Positions 11,201 to 20,394 of a stretch of 64,000 bases of DNA are shown one piece after another (position 1 is the first letter of the stretch; every line of letters starts with the position of its first letter). The stretch spans positions 14,111,885 through 14,175,884 of the forward strand of contig OZ038472.1 of assembly GCA_964036295.1 (NCBI GenBank), written 5' to 3'. Position numbers and translations under genes: made by a program. The notes under the pieces are model-generated. The model ran no database searches, was not told where the DNA came from, and was given only the letters and a program-made list of their open reading frames with translations. This DNA comes from Plumapathes pennacea (lineage: Eukaryota; Cnidaria; Anthozoa; Antipatharia; Myriopathidae).

Positions 11201-12407
11201 CACAAAAGAGCAGAGAGCAAAATGATTCTATTATGCCTCAGCACGCTGTTTTTCCGGTATGCTAGCGCATACTTATACACTGATTTACAATTTACGTGTG
11301 ACAACTTATTGGTCGAACGGCTGAAATTCTTCCGGGTTCACTGGCATGAATTTCCGTCCAAGTGTGGAGGCCAACCGACCAAAGCAAAGGGTCAGCAATT
11401 CGCATCAAATGTAGTTTGAATGCTCAGCCAAAGAAAAAAAGCATTGATCGATATCCTTTATTCCTCAACACGAAGTCAATACATAAATATATAATTATTT
11501 TTATATGTATTTTATATGTATACGTGACAGTGTGATCGCGTGCAAATTGATGATGATTTCATGCAGAAGCTAGTGATGGCAGTCAATTACGGCAGAGTAC
11601 CGGAAATTAAATGCGGAAAGTGAAACAAGTATGCAACCATAAGTAGTTGTTATGATGAGAACGATGGTCAGAGGGTAAATACGCCTAACTATGTTTCAGG
11701 ATGAAATAACAAACCAAAGCCAACTCACTTGTAATCTTATATTGTGTTTCTTACATTGTGGTGAAATTTGAAGAGTACTCAAAATAACTTAGACAGCCGT
11801 TTGATATTGTAGTGAAGGAGTTAAGTTTAGTAGATTACAAACTTCAACTGCAGTACTTCATCTGAAGACGTGAATAATAAACTATACAACTAAGTAAAGT
11901 AACGAACGAACGACTTATGCAAGTTACCAATGAATAACATGCCACAAGTAATAACCGGTCTATTTTAGCTGCAACACTGACGAGTTCTTTCTTCACAGTT
12001 AGAACGTAGCCGTTAAATGTTAATCTATGTCCATCGTTCTTTACTTCACGCTGGTATATGACGTCATTGAGCAGGTGAAGCATGTTCTTTGTAAGTGTAA
12101 CTAGCCACGTGATTAGGATTGCGTTATCAAGCCAGTTCTGCTTAATATTATGGGCAGGCAAATCAACACCAGCGACGTGCAATACTGCAAGCTTTGTGAA
12201 GGTAAATTACCACCGAAAGTACATACATTCTCCTGGTGCAGTCCAGATGCCTGGTTTCGACCTTTACAAATCGGACCGGAACAGTCTTCTTCCCAAGTAA
12301 AAATGTGTGTCGTGCAAGCGTTTGCTGAGGGACACAGCAGACGAGTTGTGGACACTTCTACTGTTTGTCGTGTTTGGATAAATTAATGATGTAACTGACA
12401 GATTTAT
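8215..12407. other. intergenic spacer 1, left part; no gene recognised
   Basis: No conserved domain found on either strand. Sequence around 8240-8400 recurs, diverged, at 11860-12060 (both include CATCTGAAGACGTGAATA and TTAATCTA[CT]G), so a piece of the gene B upstream flank was copied locally. The stretch 10130-10190 resembles 31180-31240 (GACAAACAA...GGTCCCTCAGGC), supporting duplication of the whole spacer. The minus-strand ORF at 11844-12182 lies in the repeat, has no counterpart with an open frame, and is not called. Confidence 0.5.
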
Positions 12408-12411
12408 CCGT

Positions 12412-12505
12412 GTGATTGCTTTGGTTTGCATTTGCTACGCTGTCAGATTGGTCCAATTGTAAACAAGTTTAGCAGTATTTTTGACCAATCAGGAGTAATA
12501 ACAAA
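12412..12505. repeat. dispersed repeat shared with the right arm of the 24266-25142 foldback element
   Basis: GTGATTGCTTTGGTTT..TTGCTACGCT...GATTGGTCCAA...ACAAGTTTA.CAGTATT matches the reverse complement of about 24985-25075. It is probably a decayed end of the same foldback family. Confidence 0.5.
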
Positions 12506-12907
12506 TTTTTACTTCACATATTTGCAACGTTGCATTGTCGAGTGAGATAGATAACAAGCTGGACGTCAAGCTCTGACTGCCGTCCATCACGTGAATATCT
12601 TCTGCTTGAGGTTTAGTTGTTTTTGACTGTAGAAATCTATATAAAGTGTACCAAATCAAGTTTGCTAGCATAATGTATTTGCTGTAGTACCATCAATTCA
12701 GTGAAAGCTCTAAAACAGTACCGGAAACTTTTCACATTTTTGGCTTGTTTTAAACTTTACATGCGCCGAATACAATGTAAAAGCTGAAACCGTATAGCTT
12801 TTGCTCATTTGTATTGAAGTCGACATGTGTGGACACAGGCAGCCCAAGCATTGAAGAATGTTTACGAATAAATTGAAACTTGAACACATTGACCTGGTTT
12901 ATCTGTG

Positions 12908-12983
12908 TCTCCTGATTAACAGGGCGGGTTCTGGGACAAATCTGGCTCAAATGGCCCCAGAACCCGCCCGGTTAATCAGGAGA
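12908..12983. repeat. long perfect-type hairpin (about 28-bp arms)
   Basis: Left arm TCTCCTGATTAACAGGGCGG continues GTTCTGGG; the right arm is its reverse complement with one mismatch, separated by about 19 bases. Arms this matched and this short suggest a small foldback element rather than a chance palindrome. Confidence 0.8.
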
Positions 12984-13797
12984 TTTTGAGTTATAGTAGC
13001 AAATTTGTCGCGTTAGTTGTTTTCTGTTCGACTGAAATCTTAAATAAGAGGACTTTTATTTTCGTAGGCGGAAGTGCCGCGCATCCGATATGCTGCATGC
13101 CAAACCAATCAAAACAGGATCTTGTAAGAGTGACTGATTTACCTCTGATGTAATTAAAACTCCACCTTCCGAAACCGTAAAAGCGGCCAAAAAAGGAGTT
13201 ACTTTGTTCGGTTATATCAGGCATGCCGTCTACAAATCGACTATTAGTATAGACTCACAATTTTGTAATCCCATAGTACTGAGATGCCTACTGAATAACA
13301 TTTAATTCTTGTTATTGCGTTAAGGTGAGAGATTCTTGTCGCTATTTTTGTCTAATTAGATCGAAGTCAGTACTGACATCTTTCAGTCAGTCACCGCTTC
13401 CTGCTTCCTTGATCATAACTTTAAAATAATGTGGCTATACTGACACACATCCGTTCGATATGTATGAGTTTTAAATCTTACTCTAAACCTTCAGCGCGCC
13501 AAAAGTATTTACAGTTGTCGGAATCCTCTTCATATAGTACTTGTGATAATGTGCCAAGAACGAATCAGTAATTAAGGAAACCAAGAGCTGAATGGATATA
13601 TGTGTAGCAGCCAATCTTCGATAGCCATTGAGTGTCTCGAGACTCGACTGACTAGATATGTAGTCACTGAAGATGAAACGGAATTTAAGCGTCCATTCGA
13701 CCGACTGAGGTTAGTAGAGCCAGAACAGACTGACTAACAAAGAATCACTCAACAGCTATTGGTATGTCACGCGTTACAAAAATCAGTCTGTCTAGCG
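12984..13797. other. spacer segment duplicated at 39230-39640 and 41560-41690
   Basis: 13060-13270 aligns with 39230-39450: both contain a GCATCCGAT/CACATCCGAT block, GCGGCCAAAA and a CAGACTCACAA-like tail. 13545-13620 aligns with 41590-41690 (GTGCCAA...AACCAAGAGCTG...CAGCCAA). The two aligned parts are adjacent here but about 1.9 kb apart in the second spacer, where extra sequence lies between them. No gene seen. Confidence 0.5.
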
Positions 13798-14121
13798 TTA
13801 AAGGGGTACTTTGACCAAAATCGGACCATCACTTAAATTCAATTAAAAACAGTCAAAAACAATCTTTAGCACACCACTAACAATCCTACCAAACCGTTTG
13901 TCGAAATTATTTTTGGAAGTGCCACTTTTTGACCTCTGTTTTTCTTGAGCCGTGAATAAATCGATAATTCCGAGTGGGGATTGGAGAGACCGGCGTGACG
14001 TCATCTTACCAACGCAAAGTATCACAACTATAAGGGAAGTATGAAGTTTTGCAGAAGAGCGCGTGTAACTCTTGATTGAAATCGAAGTAGAATTTGGAAT
14101 TTTCAAACAAAACTGCACAAC

Positions 14122-14393
14122 ATGCCAGGTAGGTGTGTAGTGCAGGGCTGCGACAGCAAGTCCAACCCGAAAGAGGGCATTTCCCTTCACATTTCGCTCA
14201 ACAATAAAGCGCTGTGCGCGATGTGGAAGAACGGTTTGTGCTACTTCATCGCAAGAACTTCAATCCTGGTGATCGTTTCTCTGTCTGCTCGAAGCATTTC
14301 GAAGAGAGCTGTTTTTCAAGGCTCCACCAAGAAGGTTTTCTCCAGCAGACTGATTCCAGGATCAGTCCCCACAATTTGGAGAGCACTGACTAA
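14122..14393 (+). pseudogene. frameshifted THAP zinc-finger domain
   Basis: Begins MPGRCVVQGCDSKSNPKEG, typical of a THAP N-terminus (Cys5 and Cys10 as the first zinc ligands), and runs to the conserved Trp. A one-base shift near 14230 then moves the rest into the next frame, where a THAP-like tail with the CSKHFEESCF motif (Cys-x2-His) continues to a stop at 14391. THAP domains bind DNA and are found in P-element transposases and in host factors. This copy is unlikely to make an intact domain. It sits inside the inverted-repeat element. Confidence 0.7.
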
Positions 14394-15191
14394 AGATCGA
14401 GGCGAAAGTGCAAGAGATCGTCGTAAGTCTTGACGAGGGAGTTTTTTCGCAGTTTGAGCACTTTAAGAGTCCCACAATTTGCAAACTGTCATCAAACTGC
14501 TTTCTTAGATGTTTCGTTTAGCAGAAATTGCAAGAACTGAACTTTCGTTTTCATCGCACATCGCACGCTGTGGCGGCGTGACAACTTGTTATGAGTCCAT
14601 TCGAGTAAATTTGAAGCATTTTTCGGACTGATGCAACTAAAAACCACACTATTACAAGCGTTAGTGAATACAAAAAGGCGGTGTTTCAGTGTGATTGCTG
14701 TAGCTTAATAAAACGGTCAAGTTAGCTAGACGGCGGCTTTTCATATAGACACAACGCCGGGCGGAATCACACAACAGTCGGCATGTCAAATCAACGTAAT
14801 TGTATTTATTCAAAATAGTGGCATTGTATACGATCTATGAATTCCACTTTACATTAAAACCCATGCATTTACTAGATCCTTCAATAATTTGATAGAATCA
14901 AAAAGTTCATGTTGATTTTGCAGTAGTTTGTGTGCTACTGACTTCGTAAATTTCCGAGTTCTGAAGTGTGTTAAAATTAATAATGGTCTTACCACGTTCC
15001 AAAATTTACTTCTCGGCTGAATCTTTTCTTGAATTCGGCTTCTTCTTCGACCGTGACTTGCTCGACGTACGCCGCTAGTTCTTCGATGTTTTAATAGAAT
15101 TGAAATGTTTTGACAGAATCGATTTTGCAGTAATTTGAGCGCTACCGTCTTCGTAAATTTTCCGAGTTCTCAAGCGACAGTAATAATGGTC

Positions 15192-15371
15192 TTACCACGT
15201 TCCAAAATTTACTTCTCGGCTGAATCTTTTCTTGAATTCGGCTTCTTGTTCTTCTTCGACTGTGACTTGCTCGACGCACACCGCTAGTTCTTCTTCCGTG
15301 GCAGCTGGTTCAAAGACTGTCGTCGTACGCAAACGTACTGCCTTCAACACTTGAATGTACATGTCAAACAT
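15192..15371 (-). pseudogene. short acidic coding remnant inside the THAP element
   Basis: Minus-strand frame of 59 codons from ATG at 15371, with core EEELAVCVEQVTVEEE and end KKRFSREVNFGTW. The TAA stop overlaps a good splice donor (TGG|TAAGACC, i.e. G|GTAAGA), so it looks like the end of an exon whose intron is read through. A second diverged copy of the same exon piece lies at about 14987-15085, giving a tandem duplication inside the element. I do not recognise the family; it may be part of the protein once joined to the THAP domain. Confidence 0.5.
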
Positions 15372-17084
15372 CTAATAATGACTCGTGAGTCGATAAAATA
15401 GAAGAATTCGAAGAAATTATCAATGAAAGTTCGCTCTCACTCAAAGACATTTGCAAAGAAATGTGTGTGAAGTCCGCGTCTCGTTGGTAAGATGACGTCA
15501 GAGTGGTAAACCGCTGGCCCGAAATATTTATTCACGGCCAACATGGCGGACAGGCGTTTTAGCCTCCTTTGAATTAATATATCTCGGGAGTCTTACATCT
15601 GAAAAAAAAGGTTTTGGGACAATTTGCTATTCATACCATACACTTTCATTTAAAGTGGTTAAAATAGTATTTCAAAGTGGTCCGATTTTGGTCAAAGTAC
15701 CCCTTTAAGTAATCGTTCCAGCAATGTAAACTACACATGTATGTCTACTAAATTGGTCCAGACTGTTCTTTTTTTACTTTTTGTGTTTTACTTGGAGAAT
15801 CTCTGAGAAGACTTATTACGTACCTATTACGTGTGTACGGATACTTGCCACACCAAACTTGAATTCCAGCATCTGTCGCGTTTTCACGCGACAAAACTTG
15901 TTATATACTCCCATAATAGTCATTCTAGTTGGTAAGACCGTGACCTATTTGAAAACTAGTCATTATGTTTGGTTCAGTAAGTATAATGACAATTAATTTT
16001 ATTGGAAATAAGTAAAAGCTTAACTTAGCACGCTCCTACTTGGAAGTGTGGGGAGCCAAAACAGACGTGTATAATCCTGCAGTACAATATCGGAAAATAT
16101 TGGTACGTACAGTTACTGGACTGTTTTTCTTTCAAGGAAATATTGCTTAGCTGTCCACTAAGCAACAAATTATATCTTGAGTTGTCAGTGGAACGAATCG
16201 ATTTATGGTCCAAAATTTATTCACTTTCCGAGAACAGCGCATGGCCAATATATATTCTAACGATGTATGGCCGACAAATAATTCTAGGACGTGCTTGTGT
16301 GTACAGATGAAAGTTCGACAAAGCTAGCTCACATTAAAAATCTCTGATATAATAATCTGATTGCTTCAGAGTGCGGATTCAACTTTATACTTCATATTTT
16401 CAACTCTTCACTTAACACCGAGATCATCGATTTTTGGAAAACAATTTAAGTGACCCACCATTTGAGTGTGGTCGTTCACACTAGTATAGTAACAAATCAT
16501 CAGTAGAACTTGCTGGCTATATAGGACTATAAAATAATCATCTATTGTACCAGACTCACTCAGACAGTTTACATTACACGACCTGCCTTATTTTTAGTCC
16601 AAGTTTGTTGGATGTGTATCCTCGCTGTTGGTGTCAAGCGGATGTTTTATTCTAAACATTGCTTAAAACGTTGGGGCGTTTCAACTTAACTGAAGACTTT
16701 CTGCGTTACATGGGTTGTGGTGCAGTTTTCAACTGAACTTTTGGTATCGACAGTCACTTCCAAGAACTGGAAACCATCTTTCACTATGAGTTGAGATCAC
16801 TAGTCAAGTATTACCTCAAATCGAATATGTTCGTGCTGGAAATCTGGGATTTGTATTCAAAGATTATACAGCCTCGTGGCAATTCTATCAGCTGTCTATA
16901 GATCAAAACAAACATCAATGAATTTTGACTGCACAAAATGTATGAGGTTCTGGCATTCCCAGAAATTTCTTGAAAAGATTCGCATGGCTCAACAATCCGC
17001 GGCTTCACCTGCAGAGATATTGATGGTTGTGGCTCTATCGGTTCGAACAAAAGTTGTTTTGACAGCGAAAAATTATGGTCTGGC

Positions 17085-17094
17085 GGGAATTCCC
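17085..17094. promoter_or_regulatory. kB-like palindrome GGGAATTCCC upstream of gene C
   Basis: Exact match to the GGGRNWYYCC consensus, followed 15-20 bases later by an ATTGG (CCAAT) box. The homologous place upstream of gene E reads GGGAATCCCC (44032-44041), still a consensus match. It lies 3.3 kb from the gene C start, so any role would be as a distal enhancer. Binding is not shown. Confidence 0.35.
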
Positions 17095-18615
17095 TACCGC
17101 GACCTACCATTGGCTCAGTTAACGTTCAAATTAATTGCGGCGGCAATTTCAAAATATATATAATAAGCGCGGTTTACTCGAACGAATGCGGTACTATTCA
17201 AGGTACAGACTGCCTCGCATAGGTACTGTATTTGTCTCATACTGTATGTTCTGTCAGTTGATGCGCACGTTTTAACGTACTCGTGTCTCGTTTATTCTTC
17301 ATCTGCACAAATTCGACGCGGACTTTACTGTGTTGTGAAGAAATAGTTGATCATGCCGATTATGCAAAACTCACTGACAGAGGTCAATTTTGTTTTCCTC
17401 TGAACAGAATATTAGATCAGCTGTACATGACTACGTGGCATAAAAGACATATCAGACATGATCCATTATTGGTGTATCGTGCAACGACTTTTCAAAATTC
17501 ATTTTAGTGGGAAAATTGTGAATTTCGAATCTGCGCGCTCTATGAATGCCTCAGTGGCTGACAAGACCGTTGTGTGGTGGCCTTAGTGGCGGAAACTAAA
17601 AGAATCAGAGAGCAATCAACCTTTTTTTTTCTTTTTTCAGTCTTCTGTACTGTAGCTCACCTTTCCACGACTTCCTCCGACAAGGGTTAGAAAATGGCGC
17701 GCGTCTTAAAAATAATAATTTTGTTTGAATTTTGAATCCCAACGAACTTTTCTATAGTCGCATGATAAACAAGTAATCACATGAGCTGCTCGTGCAATTA
17801 ATAATTTACGCCACACGCGATGTTTAAGAGAACACCCGCAACTAGGGAAACCACTCAGCTACTCTCGTGCTATTCACGGGAACGCGTTATATATTTCTTA
17901 AATACACATCAGCGTCTGGTCGTATTCATTAACTCAGTTTTGTCATATCTGAAGCCGACACGAAGTTCTTTTCTGTGATACAAAGCTTCGACGATACGAT
18001 TACCACCAAGTCGACCCTGACCTTCAGTTGGTAAGCTGCTTTACATGATCTTGTTACAACATTCTTAATTTGTGGGGACAATTGTGTAAATGTCTTTCGC
18101 CAAGGTTTAGAAATAGTAGAGCTTGTGAATAGCATAGGCTACAGCGTAAATGTGATGTGCCTACAACTAATCACAACCTTTTCATACACGCACAGCTCTT
18201 TTTGTGAAATTCGAGGAGTAACAACAAACTTGCGTCATTTCGTTAGTTTTAGTTAGCATTTTGTTGTGGTGAAAATATTTCTTCGATGTGCGTATTTTTC
18301 AGAATAATTGTCTACAAGTAACCGACATATTAACATGATAGTTTCAAGAGTGCGCCGTATAAATATCGATACTTCAGCAGCTCTACCTGTTTAGGTTGAC
18401 CACATTTACAGGTTCACATTTCAGAATTAAGGATTGTAGGCGAAGCATCAGAGCACTGACTCGGAAAGAGATTCATTATTTTCAAGCCCCTATCAGTTTC
18501 GGGGACAAAACAAGCGTGAGTGTCCATATTCATGTCCATTTTTCAGTCAGACATCGTTGTTTGCGATAATGTTTATTCACACACGTCACATCAAACTTCA
18601 TTGGTCAGACAAAAC

Positions 18616-18626
18616 GGGAAATTCCC
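18616..18626. promoter_or_regulatory. kB-like site GGGAAATTCCC upstream of gene C
   Basis: Matches the Rel/NF-kB consensus, 1.8 kb upstream of the gene C ATG. The same 11-mer with the same left context (AAAAC) and an ATTGG box just before it is kept at 47296-47306 upstream of gene E, while surrounding sequence has diverged. Feedback control of TRAF genes by NF-kB is known in vertebrates; here it is inference. Confidence 0.4.
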
Positions 18627-19673
18627 TCTCTTTAGTAATGATGCTATACATAGATTGAAACACGTGTCTGATTTCGTGATCAAATATGCTAATATTAAGA
18701 TAAGGCTTTTTCTCATCCTTAGCTTGGTCGTTTGGCGTTTTTAGCAGTACGTTGGGATTTGTTTTCACACTTTGAAGCAATAGCCATCATACTCGGTCTG
18801 TTTTCAGTAATAATGACATGGGATACAGGAAATTAAAGCTGCCCGCCTTGGTCTAAAGAATATATTCGACTGATTGCGTTTGCACAAAGGATGCGTTTTC
18901 ACTCAGATTTCATTTCGATACGTGTTTGCTTCGTTTACACGAAAGCAGTCGAATTCGGCAATAAGAATGCATCGATTCAAAAGCACTGCCACAATTGGAT
19001 TGTTTTCAAAACAATCCGTTTTCAAATCTATTTTCCGTGTGGACAACGGAAGTGGAGAGGGGAGGGGAGGGGTAAAAACGCATCGTTTTCGTGCAATAAA
19101 CGCAGCCTTAGCAAGCAGGGGAATGTTATGTTCTTGTCACCGTTCCCTGGAATAATTTTATATGCTAGGTTCTTACTGCACTTGGAGGACGCAGCACAGG
19201 AAATGCAACACTTTCACTGCTGCATTTTGAATGTTTCTTTCTGCTGTCTGACCGGCTGTCGTCGATTAGTAGAGACATTAATAGAGAAACTGGGGAAATT
19301 TCCACCAACTTAAAGGAGCTGCATTGCAATTCACAACCATGATGTGTAAAACTGCAACGTTGCAGGTCAAAGAGCATGAGCTAGGTCATCTGACGTCTTT
19401 TGGGCAGTTAAGCCGGCTCGGCCGGAATAAAATATCACTTACTGTTGAATTGAAGCCTTGTTCGTAGTGATCAGCAACCTGCACCTCCACCAGATTATTG
19501 GTTTTGACCAGTGTAACGAACAGGCGTGCTCGTTCAATATTGTCGCCGCGGGGAAGCTTAATATGCCAGGAACATTCTGGAACGAACCTGTTATTGCGCA
19601 ACACCTGTAATGTGAGTTGTGTTTTAGTTATGCCTGTGCGTATCGGCCAATCAGGTGTTACGTGTCACACAGT

Positions 19674-19916
19674 CACCACGTGGCAGTAGTTTTACTTGAC
19701 CACCACGTGGCAGTAGTTTTACTTAACCACCAAGTGACAGTAGTTTTACTTGACCACCACGTGGCAGTAGCTTTACTTGACCACCACGTGGCAGTAGTTT
19801 TACTTGACCACCACGTGACAGTAGTTTTACTTGACCACCACGTGACAGTAGTTTTACTTGACCACCACGTGGCAGTAGTTTTACTTGACCACCACGTGGC
19901 AGTAGTTTTACTTGAC
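19674..19916. repeat. 27-bp minisatellite, 9 units, 8 with a CACGTG E-box
   Basis: The unit starts CACCACGTGGCAGTAGTTTT and ends ACTTGAC. CACGTG occurs at 19677, 19704, 19758, 19785, 19812, 19839, 19866 and 19893; the third unit has CAAGTG. Because 27 is a multiple of three, all frames stay open on both strands, which produces spurious repetitive ORFs. CACGTG is the palindrome bound by bHLH-ZIP factors of the MYC/USF type; function here is unproven. Confidence 0.9.
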
Positions 19917-19960
19917 ATGTGGTCGGAGTTGTTGTTTTTCTTGAGATCGAGCAGAGGTCT

Positions 19961-20113
19961 GGGGCGCTAATTTCCATTTGACCATCGGCCATTCCGGAAT
20001 TTTCGAAAAAAGAGAATTTCCAGAATTTCCGAAACTTTCTCACCGAAAACTTGCGGTTCCATTTGATTTTTCCCGGAATTTCCGGGGTTTTTTGGTCAAA
20101 TGGAAAGCGCCCC
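19961..20113. mobile_element. nested 153-bp inverted-repeat element
   Basis: Ends GGGGCGCT-AA-TTTCCATTTGACC and GGTCAAATGGAAAGCGCCCC are inverted repeats. Inside there is more pairing around GGAATTTTCG/AATTTCCGG. It lies within the larger foldback element, so it inserted there second or is its core. Confidence 0.75.
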
Positions 20114-20238
20114 TACTCGCAAGGGCAGATCTGTAAAACTACTGTCACGTGGTGACTGTGACACGTAATACCTGATTGGCCGATACGCACAGGGCATAAC
20201 TAAAACACAACTAACGTTACAATACCCACAATACATTA

Positions 20239-20248
20239 CTATATATAG
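20239..20248 (+). promoter_or_regulatory. TATA-like box of gene C
   Basis: CTATATATAG followed by CTG, 147 bp before the ATG. Gene E has the related AGTATATAGCTGG at 48222-48234, about 105 bp before its ATG, and both are followed by a shared CAGTTGGA motif. Conservation between paralogues supports a core promoter, but no start site is known. Confidence 0.45.
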
Positions 20249-20394
20249 CTGATTACCCACAATACATTTGTTACCGCGATGTGTTAAACATCTGATCTCC
20301 TCTTCCGCAGTTGGACTCAATGTAAAGTACATTCTTACATTTGAAAGACAAGCAAGAAAACTATCTGCAGTCGTTTAAAATCATCATTATCAGC

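Larger units (their letters stand above)
13798..15708. mobile_element. 1.9-kb inverted-repeat transposon carrying THAP-type remnants
   Basis: Ends TTAAAGGGGTACTTTGACC... and ...GGTCAAAGTACCCCTTTAA are inverted repeats of about 31 bp. Further inside, GTGACGTCATCTTACCAACG (about 14001) pairs with CGTTGGTAAGATGACGTC (about 15482). A broken THAP-domain reading frame lies at 14122 (+) and an acidic coding remnant at 15371 (-). THAP zinc fingers occur in P-element-type transposases, so a non-autonomous P-like element is the leading idea. No transposase core is present and I could not settle the target-site duplication. Confidence 0.7.
15709..19606. other. intergenic spacer 1, right part; no gene recognised
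   Basis: Large parts recur upstream of gene E: 16020-16300 matches 42190-42490 (GGTACGTACA...TTATGGTCCAAA), 16850-17160 matches 43860-44110, 18590-18740 matches 47270-47400, and 19125-19170 matches 47795-47830. The ORF at 16876-17163 is not preserved in the other copy. Conserved short motifs include two kB-like sites (listed separately). The region 18870-19110 has CGTTTACAC-like ends typical of miniature elements. Confidence 0.55.
19607..20220. mobile_element. foldback element with about 90-bp terminal inverted repeats, ending 20 bp before the gene C TATA-like box
   Basis: Left arm GTAATGTGAGTTGTGTTTTA...GCGTATCGGCCAATCAGG...CACGTGGCAGTAGTTTTA. The right arm (20132-20220) is its reverse complement with few mismatches and ends CTAACGTTAC. 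The left arm has expanded into a 27-bp tandem array and a second small inverted-repeat element (19961-20113) is nested inside. No transposase. The matching flank of gene E lacks it, so it arrived after the C/E duplication. Confidence 0.8.

Noticed and set aside
11844..12182. 112-codon minus-strand ORF in spacer 1
   Set aside because: It lies in a local duplicate of the gene B upstream flank. The other copy has a stop and different frame, and there is no recognised domain.
16811..17163. Overlapping ORFs of 95-99 codons on opposite strands
   Set aside because: The duplicate at 43860-44110 does not keep either frame.
18874..19313. 140-codon ORF before gene C
   Set aside because: It overlaps sequence with miniature-element ends (CGTTTACAC) and is not preserved upstream of gene E.
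19674..19916. CRISPR-like regular direct repeats
   Set aside because: There are no unique spacers between units and the DNA is eukaryotic. It is a head-to-tail minisatellite.
19673..20043. Repetitive ORFs of 81-117 codons across the 27-bp array
   Set aside because: The unit is a multiple of three so every frame stays open. Protein repeats are read on both strands, and the array lies in a non-coding foldback element.
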